This document shows positions 21,753 through 31,142 of a stretch of DNA of 64,000 nt, one piece after another. Location: contig NZ_LGSZ01000052.1 in the NCBI RefSeq assembly GCF_001298265.1, positions 143,743-207,742 on the forward strand. The letters run 5' to 3'. The position numbers and the translations under genes are program-made. Position 1 is the stretch's first letter. The number at the start of each line of letters is the position of its first letter. The stretch is from Allobosea vaviloviae. GTDB lineage: Bacteria > Pseudomonadota > Alphaproteobacteria > Rhizobiales > Beijerinckiaceae. The notes under the pieces were generated by a model. That model worked only from the letters and a program-made list of their open reading frames with translations. It did not search any database and was not told the DNA's origin.

Positions 21753-22784
21753 GTGCCAGACAAGACGTCGCCCGCCAGCGCCGACGCAAGGAGCCTCGAG
21801 GTGCCCGCCGAACCAATTCCCAGCGTCTGGGTCCTGACGGACGGCAAGGCCGGCGACGAGGTGCAATGCCTCGGCGTCGCCGAGCGTCTGGGCATCGTCC
21901 CGGATATCCGACGGATCGCGCCGCGAAAGCCCTTCGCCTGGCTGATGCCGCGCGGGCCGATCGATCCGCGCGAGGGCCCCGACCGGCCCGACAGCCCGAT
22001 CCGCCCGCCCTTCCCCGACATCCTGATCGCCTCGGGACGTCGCGCGATCCCTTATGTCCGGGCGGTGAAACAGGCGTCCAACGGGCGCACATTCACCGTC
22101 ATCCTGAAGGATCCGCGCACCGGCACCGGCGCGGCCGACTTCATCTGGGTGGCCGAACATGACCGCCTGCGCGGGCCAAACGTCCTGGTGACGATCACCT
22201 CGCCGCATCGGCTTGCTCCGAAACAGCTGGCACAGGCGCGGCAGCAGCCGCCGGCTGCCATCGCAGCGCTCTCCTCGCCCCGCGCGGCCGTGCTGGTCGG
22301 CGGCGACAGCCGCCATCACCGCTTCCGGCCGCAGGACATCGTGAGCTTCGCCGAGGGGCTCGATACGCTCGCCCGCTCGGGCGTGGCACTGATGGGCTCG
22401 CGCTCGCGCCGCACCACGCCCGAGCTCGACAAGGCGGTCGCCGCGGTCTTTGCCCGCCATGGCGGCTGGTGGTGGGACGGGTCAGGCGAAAACCCCTATG
22501 TCGCACTGCTCGCCAATGCCGACGCCATCGTCGCCACGGCCGATTCCACCAACATGATCGGCGAGGCCACGGCGACGGGCGTGCCGATCCTCGTCTTCGA
22601 GCCCCATGGCGGCCATGGCAAGCTGGCGAAGTTCCTGGAGGCGCTGAAGCGGGAAGGCGCCGTCCGGCATTTCGAGGGACGGCTCGACGGCACCCGCTAC
22701 GAGCCGGTCGATTCGACGCAAGCCATCGCCGACGCCGTGCGGGAGCGCTGGCTTATGCACAGGCGCGAGCTCGACCTCGCCTAA
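21753..22784 (+). CDS. ELM1/GtrOC1-type (DUF1022) putative nucleoside-diphosphate-sugar epimerase-like protein
   Basis: 343 residues from GTG 21753; TTG 21747 is two codons upstream and cannot be excluded. The family marks are VWVLTDGKAGDEVQCLGVAE near the start, PDILIASGRRAIPYVRAVK, VLVGGDSRHH, and TADSTNMIGEATATGVPILVF near residue 260. The bacterial members share a glycosyltransferase-like fold with plant ELM1 mitochondrial fission proteins, but their role in bacteria is unknown. It precedes trxB by 74 bp on the same strand. Confidence 0.88.
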   Translation: MPDKTSPASADARSLEVPAEPIPSVWVLTDGKAGDEVQCLGVAERLGIVPDIRRIAPRKPFAWLMPRGPIDPREGPDRPDSPIRPPFPDILIASGRRAIPYVRAVKQASNGRTFTVILKDPRTGTGAADFIWVAEHDRLRGPNVLVTITSPHRLAPKQLAQARQQPPAAIAALSSPRAAVLVGGDSRHHRFRPQDIVSFAEGLDTLARSGVALMGSRSRRTTPELDKAVAAVFARHGGWWWDGSGENPYVALLANADAIVATADSTNMIGEATATGVPILVFEPHGGHGKLAKFLEALKREGAVRHFEGRLDGTRYEPVDSTQAIADAVRERWLMHRRELDLA

Positions 22785-22802
22785 TCTTGAGGCCGACCAC
22801 GC

Positions 22803-22830
22803 TTGCATCGGCGCACCGGCATCGTATGTG
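22803..22830 (+). promoter_or_regulatory. Possible trxB promoter
   Basis: TTGCAT (22803-22808) is followed after 16 nt by TATGTG (22825-22830). With the preceding C, this approximates the alphaproteobacterial CTTGAC/CTATAT pattern. It would start transcription about 20 nt before the trxB ATG. Motif match only. Confidence 0.35.
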
Positions 22831-22831
22831 A

Positions 22832-23824
<993 letters not shown>

Positions 23825-23847
23825 GCGCAGATCCACAACTCATCACA

Positions 23848-23875
23848 GAATCTGATGGATTTGGTAACCAGATTC
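23848..23875 (+). promoter_or_regulatory. Inverted repeat between trxB and the LysR regulator gene
   Basis: GAATCTG (23848-23854) and CAGATTC (23869-23875) form a 7-bp dyad spaced 14 nt apart. No T-run follows, so it is not a simple terminator of trxB. A binding site for the downstream LysR-type protein is possible but unproven. Confidence 0.35.
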
Positions 23876-23967
23876 AGTGCGAAAACAGCACTGCCTTGCG
23901 ACTGAGGCGTTGACGTTCCAACATTTTAGCCCCCAACATGCACGAAACGCATAACGGGGGGACCGCG

Positions 23968-24858
23968 GTGGATTGGGACCGCATCAGGATCTTTTATACC
24001 GTCGCCGAGTCCGGCAGCTTCACCAAGGCTGGCGATGTTCTCGGTCTCAGTCAATCCGCCGTCAGCCGGCAGATTGGCGCGCTGGAGCGGGAACTCCGGG
24101 CGCCGTTGTTTCATCGCCATACGCGCGGTCTGATCCTGACCGAACAAGGTGAACTGCTGTGGCGGGCCGCGCGCGAGATGACGCAGCGCCTCGAACGGAC
24201 CCGCTCCCAGCTTTCCGAGACGCGCGAGCACCCGTCCGGCGAGCTCAAGGTGACCGCGACCCGCGGCCTCGGCGGGCACTGGCTGACGCCGCGCCTTGCC
24301 GAGTTCCTCGATCTCTATCCCGACATCAAGGTCGACCTGATCCTCACCGACGAGGAACTCGACCTGTCGATGCGCGAGGCCGACATCGCCATCCGCCTGC
24401 GCCAGCCGCAGCAGCCGGACCTGATCCAGCGCAAGCTCTTCTCGGTCCATTTCCACGTCTATGGTTCGCCGGCCTATGTGAAGCGTTTCGGCGAACCCAA
24501 GGGCTATGAGGATCTCGACAACCACAGGCTGCTGACCTTCGGCGGCACCTCGCCATCCTACCTGACGGCGGTGCACCAGCTCGCGACGCTCGGCCGGGAC
24601 GCCCGCAACCCCCGCCCGATCCACCTCACCGTCAACAACATCACGGCGATGAAGCGGGCCGTCGATTCGGGCGCCGGCATCGCAGTGCTGCCGGATTACC
24701 TGATCGAGACCGGATCGCCGCTGGTGCAACTGATGCGCGAGACGGAGATGCCTCATCTCGAGAGCTATCTGGTCTATCCGGAAGAGATGAAGTCGGTCGC
24801 CCGCGTCCAGGTCTTCCGCGACTTTCTGATCCAGAAGGCCCAGCGCTGGACCTACTGA
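23968..24858 (+). CDS. lsrB: LysR family regulator of the LsrB/VtlR type
   Basis: 296 residues from GTG 23968, preferred over ATG 23938 because GGGGGGA lies just before it and MDWDRIRIFYTVAESGSFTKAG is the normal start of the family; the ATG has no ribosome-binding site. The helix-turn-helix is GDVLGLSQSAVSRQIGALE, followed by the periplasmic-binding-like effector domain (from about residue 85). Position after trxB and before an AbcR-like sRNA matches lsrB/vtlR in Rhizobiales, where this regulator activates AbcR and affects envelope and oxidative stress genes. The translated protein contains no cysteine. Gene name is by synteny and similarity. Confidence 0.88.
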   Translation: MDWDRIRIFYTVAESGSFTKAGDVLGLSQSAVSRQIGALERELRAPLFHRHTRGLILTEQGELLWRAAREMTQRLERTRSQLSETREHPSGELKVTATRGLGGHWLTPRLAEFLDLYPDIKVDLILTDEELDLSMREADIAIRLRQPQQPDLIQRKLFSVHFHVYGSPAYVKRFGEPKGYEDLDNHRLLTFGGTSPSYLTAVHQLATLGRDARNPRPIHLTVNNITAMKRAVDSGAGIAVLPDYLIETGSPLVQLMRETEMPHLESYLVYPEEMKSVARVQVFRDFLIQKAQRWTY

Positions 24859-25112
24859 CGCGGGCACCGGTGCGCCGGGGTCGATTCGCAGGCCGCCGGC
24901 AGCTTTTCTGCCGGCGCATCCTCCGGATGCATGACGTGGCGCGCAACCGCGACGCCCAGCCACACCGCACTGCGGCAAATCTGAACGACATCGCAGATGG
25001 CGAAGACGCCACGGCTGTCTTGTACGCATATTTATCAATGATTTAGGCTCAATTTGCGGCATTTGACCGCAACGCATGCATGCGACGCATGACGGACCCA
25101 AACTATGCTGCA

Positions 25113-25141
25113 TTGCAAAAAGGCATGTGCTGCCCGATATA
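25113..25141 (+). promoter_or_regulatory. Probable promoter of the AbcR-like sRNA
   Basis: TTGCAA (25113-25118) and GATATA (25136-25141) are separated by 17 nt, giving a start near 25148. It lies in an A+T-richer stretch after the regulator gene. In relatives the LsrB/VtlR protein acts on this promoter; I cannot point to the binding site with certainty. Confidence 0.45.
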
Positions 25142-25148
25142 GCAAACA

Positions 25149-25287
25149 CGGTTGTTCGGAACGGGCTCTGCTAACTCCTCCCGGCATTGAGTTCGTTTCA
25201 GCCGTTCCCCTCTGAGATGTTTGGCGTTCGCGCCGGATGTTTCAAACTTTCAAGGCCGGCTCCCTCACGGGACGCCGGCTTTTTTTT
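25149..25287 (+). ncRNA. abcR: Candidate AbcR (alpha-r15 family) trans-acting small RNA
   Basis: About 139 nt between a sigma-70-like promoter and a strong intrinsic terminator, with no plausible protein. It exposes CTAACTCCTCCCGG (25171-25184) and a second pyrimidine run GTTCCCCTCT (25204-25213), both able to pair with ribosome-binding sites; AbcR sRNAs repress many ABC-transporter mRNAs through such anti-Shine-Dalgarno loops. Location next to the LsrB/VtlR-type gene is where AbcR genes lie in Sinorhizobium, Agrobacterium and Brucella. Only one copy is seen here. Identity is inferred from position, motif and terminator, not from an alignment. Confidence 0.7.
25254..25287 (+). terminator. Intrinsic terminator of the AbcR-like sRNA
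   Basis: GCCGGCTCCC pairs with GGGA-C-GCCGGC (one bulged C) around loop TCAC, followed at once by eight T residues (25280-25287). This is the clearest intrinsic terminator in the window. Confidence 0.9.
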
Positions 25288-25302
25288 GGCTTGGGCCATC
25301 CC

Positions 25303-25383
25303 GTCATCGCGAGCCGAAGCGAGGCAGTCCGGAGCCGTAGCGCTCTGCAACTCCCGGATCGCTTCGCTTACGCTGGCCATGAC
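25303..25383 (+). repeat. Intergenic palindromic repeat, family B copy 1
   Basis: Begins GTCATCGCGAGCCGAAGCGA and ends with GATCGCTTCGCTTACGCTGG then CCATGAC. This is the GTCATTGCGAGCGAAGCGA type of inverted repeat, very common between genes in alphaproteobacteria. It lies between the sRNA terminator and the FMN reductase gene. A shorter relative is at 26640. Confidence 0.75.
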
Positions 25384-25394
25384 GATTGCCGTCT

Positions 25395-25949
25395 TTACGC
25401 AGCCAGCTTCCCGACCAGACCGGCGAACTTGTCCATGAATGCCTGCAGGAAGGCCCGGGTCGCATCGATCGTGACCGTGTCGGCGTCATCGACCAGGCCG
25501 TCCTTCCAGGTGATGAACATCTGGCCACCCATCACCAGCGCGCCCTGATTGCCGAGGATGTCGCGCAGATGCTGCTGGGCGCAGGCCGTGCCCACGCCGC
25601 CGGGGCTCGCCCCGATGATGGCGACGGGCTTACCGCCCCAGACGCCCTTGCCGGAGGGACGCGCCGCCCAGTCGATAGCATTCTTCAGCACGGCGGGAAT
25701 CGAGCGGTTGTGCTCTGGCGTGACGACGAGCAGCGCGTGCGCCTCCGCGATCTCGGCTTTCAATCGGGTGGCCGTATCCGGCCAGGCCGCAGCCTCCAGA
25801 TCCTGATTGTACATCGGCAGATCGTCGATCTCGACGAAATGCGGCGTGAAGGACGTGGTGCCGAGCTTGGCGAGCGCACGCGCCAGTTTGCGGTTGATCG
25901 ACGCCTTGCGGTTGCTGCCGACGATGATGGCGAGCTTGAACGGAGCCAT
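25395..25949 (-). CDS. NADPH-dependent FMN reductase family protein
   Basis: 184 residues from ATG 25949 (MAPFKLAIIVGSNRKASINRKLA). The flavodoxin-like fold shows the phosphate-binding GSNRKASINRKL, then LPMYNQDLE, the family motif VVTPEHNRSIPAVLKNAIDW and the loop IIGASPGGVGT. These soluble enzymes reduce FMN, quinones or metals using NAD(P)H. The substrate cannot be read from the sequence. It follows the sRNA region convergently. Confidence 0.92.
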   Translation of the reverse strand: MAPFKLAIIVGSNRKASINRKLARALAKLGTTSFTPHFVEIDDLPMYNQDLEAAAWPDTATRLKAEIAEAHALLVVTPEHNRSIPAVLKNAIDWAARPSGKGVWGGKPVAIIGASPGGVGTACAQQHLRDILGNQGALVMGGQMFITWKDGLVDDADTVTIDATRAFLQAFMDKFAGLVGKLAA

Positions 25950-26031
25950 GAAAAGAACCTCGGTTGAAAGGGACGCAGAAGGGTTGGATTGGAAACGCCT
26001 CAGAGTGCTTGCTGGGTCCCGCCCATCGCGC

Positions 26032-26598
26032 TCAGCCGGGCCGCGCCGCCAGCGGCAGGGCATCGAACAGGCCTGGCATCGCGCTGGTGCGGGCCTTCTC
26101 GATCGTCAGCATTTTCAGCTTGGTCTCGACGCCGCCATCGGCGGAGAATCCACCGGTCTTGCCACCGGCCGCCAGGATCCGGTGGCAAGGCACGATCGGC
26201 GCGAACGGGTTCCGACCGAGCGCAACGCCGACAGCCCGCGCCGCCCCAGAGTCACCGATCCGGCGCGCGACCTCGCCATAGGTCAGGGTCTCGCCGGGCG
26301 GGATCGCGAGCGCCACCTCATAGACCTTGCGGTTGAAGGCCGGCACCCGAGCAAGGTCGATCGGCAGATGCGAAAGGTCGCGCGGCTCGCCCGAAAGCAG
26401 CGCCACGATCTCGGCCATGGCGGCTCGAATGAAAACCGGTGGAGCACCGTTTTCCTCGGCATCGGGAGCACGCTTCGCCAGGCGCCGGCGCGCCGTCTCG
26501 GCATCATGCTCCGGCAGTTGCGCCCCGATGATGCGATCGCCTTCCCAGATCAGGGCGCAGGCGCCGATCGCGGTCTCGAAGAGAATGTAGTGCTGCAT
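26032..26598 (-). CDS. ogt: Methylated-DNA--[protein]-cysteine S-methyltransferase
   Basis: 188 residues from ATG 26598 (MQHYILFETAIGACALIW); an in-frame GTG at 26634 would add 12 residues. The acceptor cysteine is in NPFAPIVPCHRILAAGG, with the helix-turn-helix at LTYGEVARRIGDSGAARAVG and the C-terminal GGVETKLKMLTIE. It removes alkyl groups from O6-alkylguanine in DNA in a suicide reaction. The protein lacks the Ada N-terminal domain, so it is the Ogt type. It lies just upstream of the FMN reductase gene on the same strand. Confidence 0.95.
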   Translation of the reverse strand: MQHYILFETAIGACALIWEGDRIIGAQLPEHDAETARRRLAKRAPDAEENGAPPVFIRAAMAEIVALLSGEPRDLSHLPIDLARVPAFNRKVYEVALAIPPGETLTYGEVARRIGDSGAARAVGVALGRNPFAPIVPCHRILAAGGKTGGFSADGGVETKLKMLTIEKARTSAMPGLFDALPLAARPG

Positions 26599-26639
26599 GA
26601 CGCCAGCATAGGCGATCACGGGATAGGCCGTCACGCCCC

Positions 26640-26696
26640 GTGATCGCGAGCGCAGTGAAGCAGCCCTGTGGATCGCTTCGCTGCGCTCTCAATGAC
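26640..26696 (+). repeat. Intergenic palindromic repeat, family B copy 2
   Basis: GTGATCGCGAGCGCAGTGAA at the left and GATCGCTTCGCTGCGCTCTC then AATGAC at the right form a degenerate dyad of the same type as 25303-25383. It fills the space between the MsrP and alkyltransferase genes. Confidence 0.65.
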
Positions 26697-26711
26697 GATG
26701 CCGGCAGCAAC

Positions 26712-27668
26712 TCACAGATAGAGCTGCTCGCCCTCCAGGCCCTTGTAGAGGCCCGCGACCTGCTCGGCATAGCCGTTGAACAATTGCGTCGGCTGGCGCT
26801 CGCGCGTGCCCAGCACCTGCTCGCTCGCCTGGCTCCAGCGCGGATGCGGCACCTTCGGGTTCACATTCGCCCAGAAGCCATACTCCGAGGCCTGCAGCCC
26901 CTCCCAGAAGGTCTTGGGACGCTCCGCCACGAAGCTGATCTTGGTGATCGACTTGACCGATTTGAAGCCGTATTTCCACGGCGTGATCAGCCGGATCGGC
27001 GCACCATGCTGCGACGGGATCGGCTTGCCGTAGATGCCGGTGACCAGCAGCGGCAATTCGTTGCCGGCCTCGGCCATGGTCAGCCCCTCCGTATAGGGCC
27101 AAGGGTACCAGCGCTGCGACTGGCCAGGCGCTATGCGCGGGTTGAGGAAGGTCTCGAAGCGGATGTATTTCGCCGAAGACAGGGGCTTGGCGAAGTCGAC
27201 GAAAGCCTTGAGCGGAATCCCGGTCCACGGCACCGCCATTGCCCAGGCCTCGACGCAGCGGAAGCGGTAGAGCCGCTCTTCCAGCGGCAGCTTGCGGACG
27301 AGGTCGTCGAAGCCGATCTCGAAAGGCTTCTCCACCATGCCGTCGACGGTGATCGTCCAGGGCCGCGACACCAGCCGCCTCGACGAAGCGACGATGTCCT
27401 TCGAGGTGCCGAACTCGTAATAGTTGTTGTAGTTGGCGGCGAGGTTCTCATCCGTCACGGGCCGGTCCAGCGTATAGGCGGTGTTCTTCCTGGCCGGGTA
27501 GAGATCCAGCGTCGGATCGGCGCCCTGCGCCGCGGCAAGCTGCGGCAGGGCACTGCCCGCGATCAGACCTGCGCCGCCAGCCATGAAGCTGCGGCGGTTG
27601 ACGAAGACGGATTCAGGCGTGGCCTGGCTCTCGGGGATGGCCCAGCCAGGACGGTTCTTGATCAGCAT
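26712..27668 (-). CDS. msrP: Protein-methionine-sulfoxide reductase catalytic subunit MsrP (YedY)
   Basis: 318 residues from ATG 27668 (MLIKNRPGWAIPESQATPES, the usual opening); an in-frame GTG lies three codons earlier. A twin-arginine signal NRRSFMAGGAG is at about residue 24. The molybdopterin ligand Cys sits in YRFRCVEAWAMAVPW, and GAPIRLITPWKYGFKSVKSI is typical. MsrP repairs oxidised methionines in periplasmic proteins and normally takes electrons from the membrane haem protein MsrQ. No msrQ is adjacent here. Confidence 0.95.
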   Translation of the reverse strand: MLIKNRPGWAIPESQATPESVFVNRRSFMAGGAGLIAGSALPQLAAAQGADPTLDLYPARKNTAYTLDRPVTDENLAANYNNYYEFGTSKDIVASSRRLVSRPWTITVDGMVEKPFEIGFDDLVRKLPLEERLYRFRCVEAWAMAVPWTGIPLKAFVDFAKPLSSAKYIRFETFLNPRIAPGQSQRWYPWPYTEGLTMAEAGNELPLLVTGIYGKPIPSQHGAPIRLITPWKYGFKSVKSITKISFVAERPKTFWEGLQASEYGFWANVNPKVPHPRWSQASEQVLGTRERQPTQLFNGYAEQVAGLYKGLEGEQLYL

Positions 27669-27783
27669 GACGGACACACTCTGCTTTCGTGGATGCCCGT
27701 TAGGCCACGAAAGCGGGAGCGCGGCAATTCACGAGGGGGAGAGGCGTCCGTCCCTTCTCCGCTCGGGGGAGAAGGCCAGCGCC

Positions 27784-28893
27784 TCAGCCCCTCGCCTCCA
27801 GCGCCTTGACGATCGCCGTGCCCATCTCCGTCGTCGAAACGGCGTTGGCGCCATCAGCCGCGATGTCCTTGGTGCGCGTGCCGGAGCCCAGCACGTCGGC
27901 GATCGCGCCTTCCAGCCGGTCGGCAGCCTCGATCGCGCCGAAGGAGTAGCGCAGCGCCATCGCAAAGGAGCCGATCATCGCGATCGGATTGGCGAGCCCC
28001 TTGCCGGCGATGTCGGGGGCCGAGCCGTGGACGGGCTCGTAGAGCGCCTTGCGCTTGCCGGTGACAGCATCCTCGGCGCCGAGCGAAGCCGAGGGCAGCA
28101 TGCCAAGCGAGCCGGTCAGCATCGCCGCCACATCCGAGAGGATGTCGCCGAAGAGGTTGTCGGTGACGATGACGTCGTACTGCTTGGGCCAGCGCACGAG
28201 CTGCATGGCGCAGTTGTCGGCCAGCACATGCTCGAGCTCGACATCCGCATAGTCCTTGGCGTGCAGCGCCGTGACTGTCTGCTTCCAGAGCACGCCGGTC
28301 TTCATGACGTTGTGCTTCTCGGCCGACGAGACCTTGTTGCGACGGGTGCGTGCCAGCTCGAAGGCGACGCGGCAGATCCGGTCGATTTCCGGCGTGGTGT
28401 AAACTTGAGTGTCGATGCCGCGCTTGGAACCGTCCTCCAGCGTCACGATCTCCTTCGGCTCGCCGAAATAGACGCCGCCGGTGAGCTCGCGCACGATCAG
28501 GATGTCGAGGCCCTCGACGACCTCGGGCTTGAGCGAGGAGGCCGAGGCCAGGGCGGGATAGCAGATCGCCGGGCGCAGATTGGCGAACAGGCCGAGATCC
28601 TTGCGCAGCCGCAGCAAACCCGCTTCGGGACGGTGCTGATACGGCACATCCGCCCATTTCGGGCCGCCGACCGCGCCGAACAGCACGGCGTCGGCCTCTC
28701 CCGCGAGTTTCATGTCTCCTTCGGAGATCGCCTGTTTGTGCGCGTCATAGGCCGCGCCGCCGACGAGACCCTTCTCGATCTCGAAGGAGGCCAGGCCCTG
28801 CTTCCCGAACCAGGAGACGATCGTCTCGACCTGGCCCATCACCTCGGGGCCGATCCCGTCACCGGGCAGCATCAGGAGCTTGTGGGTCGCCAT
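27784..28893 (-). CDS. leuB: 3-isopropylmalate dehydrogenase
   Basis: 369 residues. [18 protein letters not shown] at the start, [15 protein letters not shown], the substrate loop [10 protein letters not shown] with [15 protein letters not shown], and the metal/NAD site [20 protein letters not shown] followed by [18 protein letters not shown]. It oxidatively decarboxylates 3-isopropylmalate in leucine synthesis. No other leu gene is present in the window. A purine-rich GCGAGGCG precedes the ATG at 28893. Confidence 0.97.
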   Translation of the reverse strand: MATHKLLMLPGDGIGPEVMGQVETIVSWFGKQGLASFEIEKGLVGGAAYDAHKQAISEGDMKLAGEADAVLFGAVGGPKWADVPYQHRPEAGLLRLRKDLGLFANLRPAICYPALASASSLKPEVVEGLDILIVRELTGGVYFGEPKEIVTLEDGSKRGIDTQVYTTPEIDRICRVAFELARTRRNKVSSAEKHNVMKTGVLWKQTVTALHAKDYADVELEHVLADNCAMQLVRWPKQYDVIVTDNLFGDILSDVAAMLTGSLGMLPSASLGAEDAVTGKRKALYEPVHGSAPDIAGKGLANPIAMIGSFAMALRYSFGAIEAADRLEGAIADVLGSGTRTKDIAADGANAVSTTEMGTAIVKALEARG

Positions 28894-28977
28894 GGTCGTC
28901 GCCTCGCCGTTTCTTGAACTGTCGTGGCGGCTGATTAGGGCGCGTGACGGCGACGCGCAAGCGTCGCGGGCGTGATG

Positions 28978-29367
28978 TCAGGGCCGCGTCAGCCGCGCCG
29001 TCACCTCGATTTCGATCTTCATCTCCGGCTTCAGCAGCCCCGCGATGACGTAGATCCCCGCCGCCGGACGAATCTCGCCGAAAACCTCGCCGCAAACCGT
29101 CAGCACCGGCTCGCAATAGCTCCGGTCGGTGACGAAATACTGCGCCCGCACGACCCGTGACAGCGAAGACCCGGCTTCCGTCAGCACGGCGTCGAGCGTG
29201 CGGAAGATGTTGCGCGCCTGTTCGGCGGCGTCCTCCGGCAGCGTCATGGTGACGTAGTCATAGCCGGTCGTGCCGGAGACGAAAACAAGATCGCCATCGA
29301 TCACGGCACGCGAATAGCCGAAGGCGGTCTCGAAGGGCGAGCCGGTGGAGATCAGGCGGCGGGTCAT
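28978..29367 (-). CDS. RidA/YjgF family protein
   Basis: 129 residues from ATG 29367 (MTRRLISTGSPFETAFGYSR). It has the family course VDGDLVFVSGTTGYDY-like strand, AEQARNIFRTLDAVLTEAG helix, VVRAQYFVTD and a C-terminal KIEIEVTARL. RidA proteins deaminate reactive enamine/imine intermediates; the catalytic Arg often found near the C-terminal end (xCxR motif) is not obvious here, so this may be a divergent subgroup. It is 84 bp upstream of leuB on the same strand. Confidence 0.88.
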   Translation of the reverse strand: MTRRLISTGSPFETAFGYSRAVIDGDLVFVSGTTGYDYVTMTLPEDAAEQARNIFRTLDAVLTEAGSSLSRVVRAQYFVTDRSYCEPVLTVCGEVFGEIRPAAGIYVIAGLLKPEMKIEIEVTARLTRP

Positions 29368-29392
29368 CGGGCACTCCGGGGCGGAACCGGCC

Positions 29393-29493
29393 GTCATTCT
29401 CGGGCGGAGCGAAGCGCAGACCCGAGAATCTCCAGCAAGATGAACTCCAGAGCTTCCACGTCATGAGATGCCCGGGTCAAGCCCGAGCATGAC
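29393..29493 (+). repeat. Intergenic palindromic repeat, family A copy 2
   Basis: About 101 bp with the same start (GTCATTCTCGGG) and end (CCCGAGCATGAC) as the copy at 19864, in the same orientation, and with the same two-hairpin plan. It lies between the RidA gene and the lytic transglycosylase gene. Confidence 0.85.
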
Positions 29494-29501
29494 GCAGCAG
29501 C

Positions 29502-30686
29502 CTAGACCCGCCCGCTCTTCAGCGCCCGCAGCACCTTCTCGCCTGGCCTTCCGGTCTGGTTCATCCCGATCTTGGCCTCGATCTGCTTGATCGCCGCCCG
29601 CGTCAGCGCGCCGACCGCGCCGTCGGGCTCGCCGACATCGAAGCCGCGCGCGATCAGCAGGCGCTGGAGTTCGCGGCGCTGCTCGCGCGAGAGCGGCAGG
29701 TCGTCGGTCGGCCATTCGCCCTGCACGCCCGGCCGGCCGCGCAGGCGGTCGGACAGAAGGGAAATGGCCAGGGCGTAGGAATCAGCGCCGTTGTAGCTGT
29801 AGGCGGCGTCGTAGTTTTTGAAGACGAGGAAGGCCGGCCCCTCGCGCCCGGCCGGCATCAGCAGGCCGGCATTGCCGGAGCCGCTCAAAGCCGAGCCGTC
29901 GAACTTGACGATCCCGCGCGCCGCCCAGGACGAGACCGGCTGCTTGGGGTTGCGGCCGGTCGGGCCCGAATAGCCTGACGGCACGCGCACCTCGTAGCCC
30001 CAGCTTGCGCCGGTGACCCAGCCGGCCTTGTCCATGAAGTTCGCGGTCGAATGCAGCGCATCGGGAATGGAGTCGACGAGGTCGCGCCGGCCGTCGCCAT
30101 CGCCGTCGACGGCCAGCCGCAAATAGGTCGAGGGAATGAACTGGGTATGGCCGAAGGCGCCTGCCCAAGAGCCGAACAGCCGCTCGGCCCGCACGTCGCC
30201 GCGTTGGATGATCTGCAGCGTCGCGATCAGCTCGCCCTTGAAGAAGGCGTTGCGGCGCGGCGCCAGGCAGGCGCCGGTCGAGAGCGCCTGGACCAGCGGC
30301 ATCTTGCCCCGCGCCTTGCCGAAATCGCTCTCGACGCCCCAGACGGCTGCGATGGTGTGGCGATCGACGCCGAAGCGCTGCTCGGCCGCGGCAAGAGTCG
30401 AGGCATGCTGGCGCAGCATGTTGCGACCTTCCGCGACCTTCTCGTCGTCGACGAGCGTGCCGAGATAGTCCCAGATCGGAGTCTTGAACTCCGGCTGGTT
30501 GTTCATCGCCTCGATCACCTTCATGTCCGGCTCGACGCCGGCCATGGCGCGGTCGAAGGTCGCGGTCGAGACGCCCTTGGCAGCCGCGTCGGAACGCAAT
30601 CCCGACAGGCAGGACTGGAAGCTGCCTTGCGCAGAGGCGGCGGAGGCGATCAGGACGAGGGGAAAGGCCAGGATGAGGTTTCGCAT
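29502..30686 (-). CDS. Lytic murein transglycosylase (MltB-like) with peptidoglycan-binding domain
   Basis: 394 residues from ATG 30686, with GGAG before it and a signal peptide MRNLILAFPLVLIASAASA. The catalytic Glu is in AAVWGVESDFGKARG, followed by the SLT family 3 motifs GSWAGAFGHTQFIPSTYL and DLVDSIPDALHSTANFM. A C-terminal peptidoglycan-binding domain (about 325-390) includes LQRLLIARGFDVGEPDG. It cleaves glycan strands to 1,6-anhydro ends in the periplasm. It has no lipobox, so it is soluble rather than lipid-anchored. Confidence 0.95.
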   Translation of the reverse strand: MRNLILAFPLVLIASAASAQGSFQSCLSGLRSDAAAKGVSTATFDRAMAGVEPDMKVIEAMNNQPEFKTPIWDYLGTLVDDEKVAEGRNMLRQHASTLAAAEQRFGVDRHTIAAVWGVESDFGKARGKMPLVQALSTGACLAPRRNAFFKGELIATLQIIQRGDVRAERLFGSWAGAFGHTQFIPSTYLRLAVDGDGDGRRDLVDSIPDALHSTANFMDKAGWVTGASWGYEVRVPSGYSGPTGRNPKQPVSSWAARGIVKFDGSALSGSGNAGLLMPAGREGPAFLVFKNYDAAYSYNGADSYALAISLLSDRLRGRPGVQGEWPTDDLPLSREQRRELQRLLIARGFDVGEPDGAVGALTRAAIKQIEAKIGMNQTGRPGEKVLRALKSGRV

Positions 30687-30815
30687 GGTCTCCACCGAAT
30701 CGCAGGAATGACGCGAAACTAGGGCGCACCGGTTAACGGAGGTTAACCATGCTTGATTTGGCGGCAGGCCGACGCGAATCGCATTATGGCGAAGCATCGC
30801 CCTGTGGACACCGTC

Positions 30816-31076
30816 ATGTCGCCTGCCTCGATCGAGATCCTCGGCTTCGCCGCCGCAGCATTGACCAGCCTGTGCTGGCTGCCCCAGGCTTGGCGGACCA
30901 TCCGCACGCGTGACACGAAGGCGATCTCGCTGTGGACGCAGTCTCTCTTCGCCGCTGGGACGGCGCTCTGGCTGAGCTACGGCCTCCACATCGGCTCCTG
31001 GCCGGTCATCGCCGCGAACGCGCTGACCCTGGGCCTGGTACTGCTGATCCTGTCGATGAAGCTGCGCTTCGGCTGA
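30816..31076 (+). CDS. SemiSWEET / PQ-loop family small sugar transporter
   Basis: 86 residues from ATG 30816 (MSPASIEILGFAAAALTSLC); an ATG at 30786 would add ten residues. Three membrane helices and the PQ motif in SLCWLPQAWRTIRTRDTKAI identify a SemiSWEET, half-size relatives of SWEET transporters that work as dimers. The sugar is unknown. It is divergent from the transglycosylase gene. Confidence 0.88.
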   Translation: MSPASIEILGFAAAALTSLCWLPQAWRTIRTRDTKAISLWTQSLFAAGTALWLSYGLHIGSWPVIAANALTLGLVLLILSMKLRFG

Positions 31077-31142
31077 GCTGACGCCATCCGCAGGAACAGA
31101 GCCGGGAGCCGGGCGTTCCCGCTCGCCAAGAGGAGACTCTGG

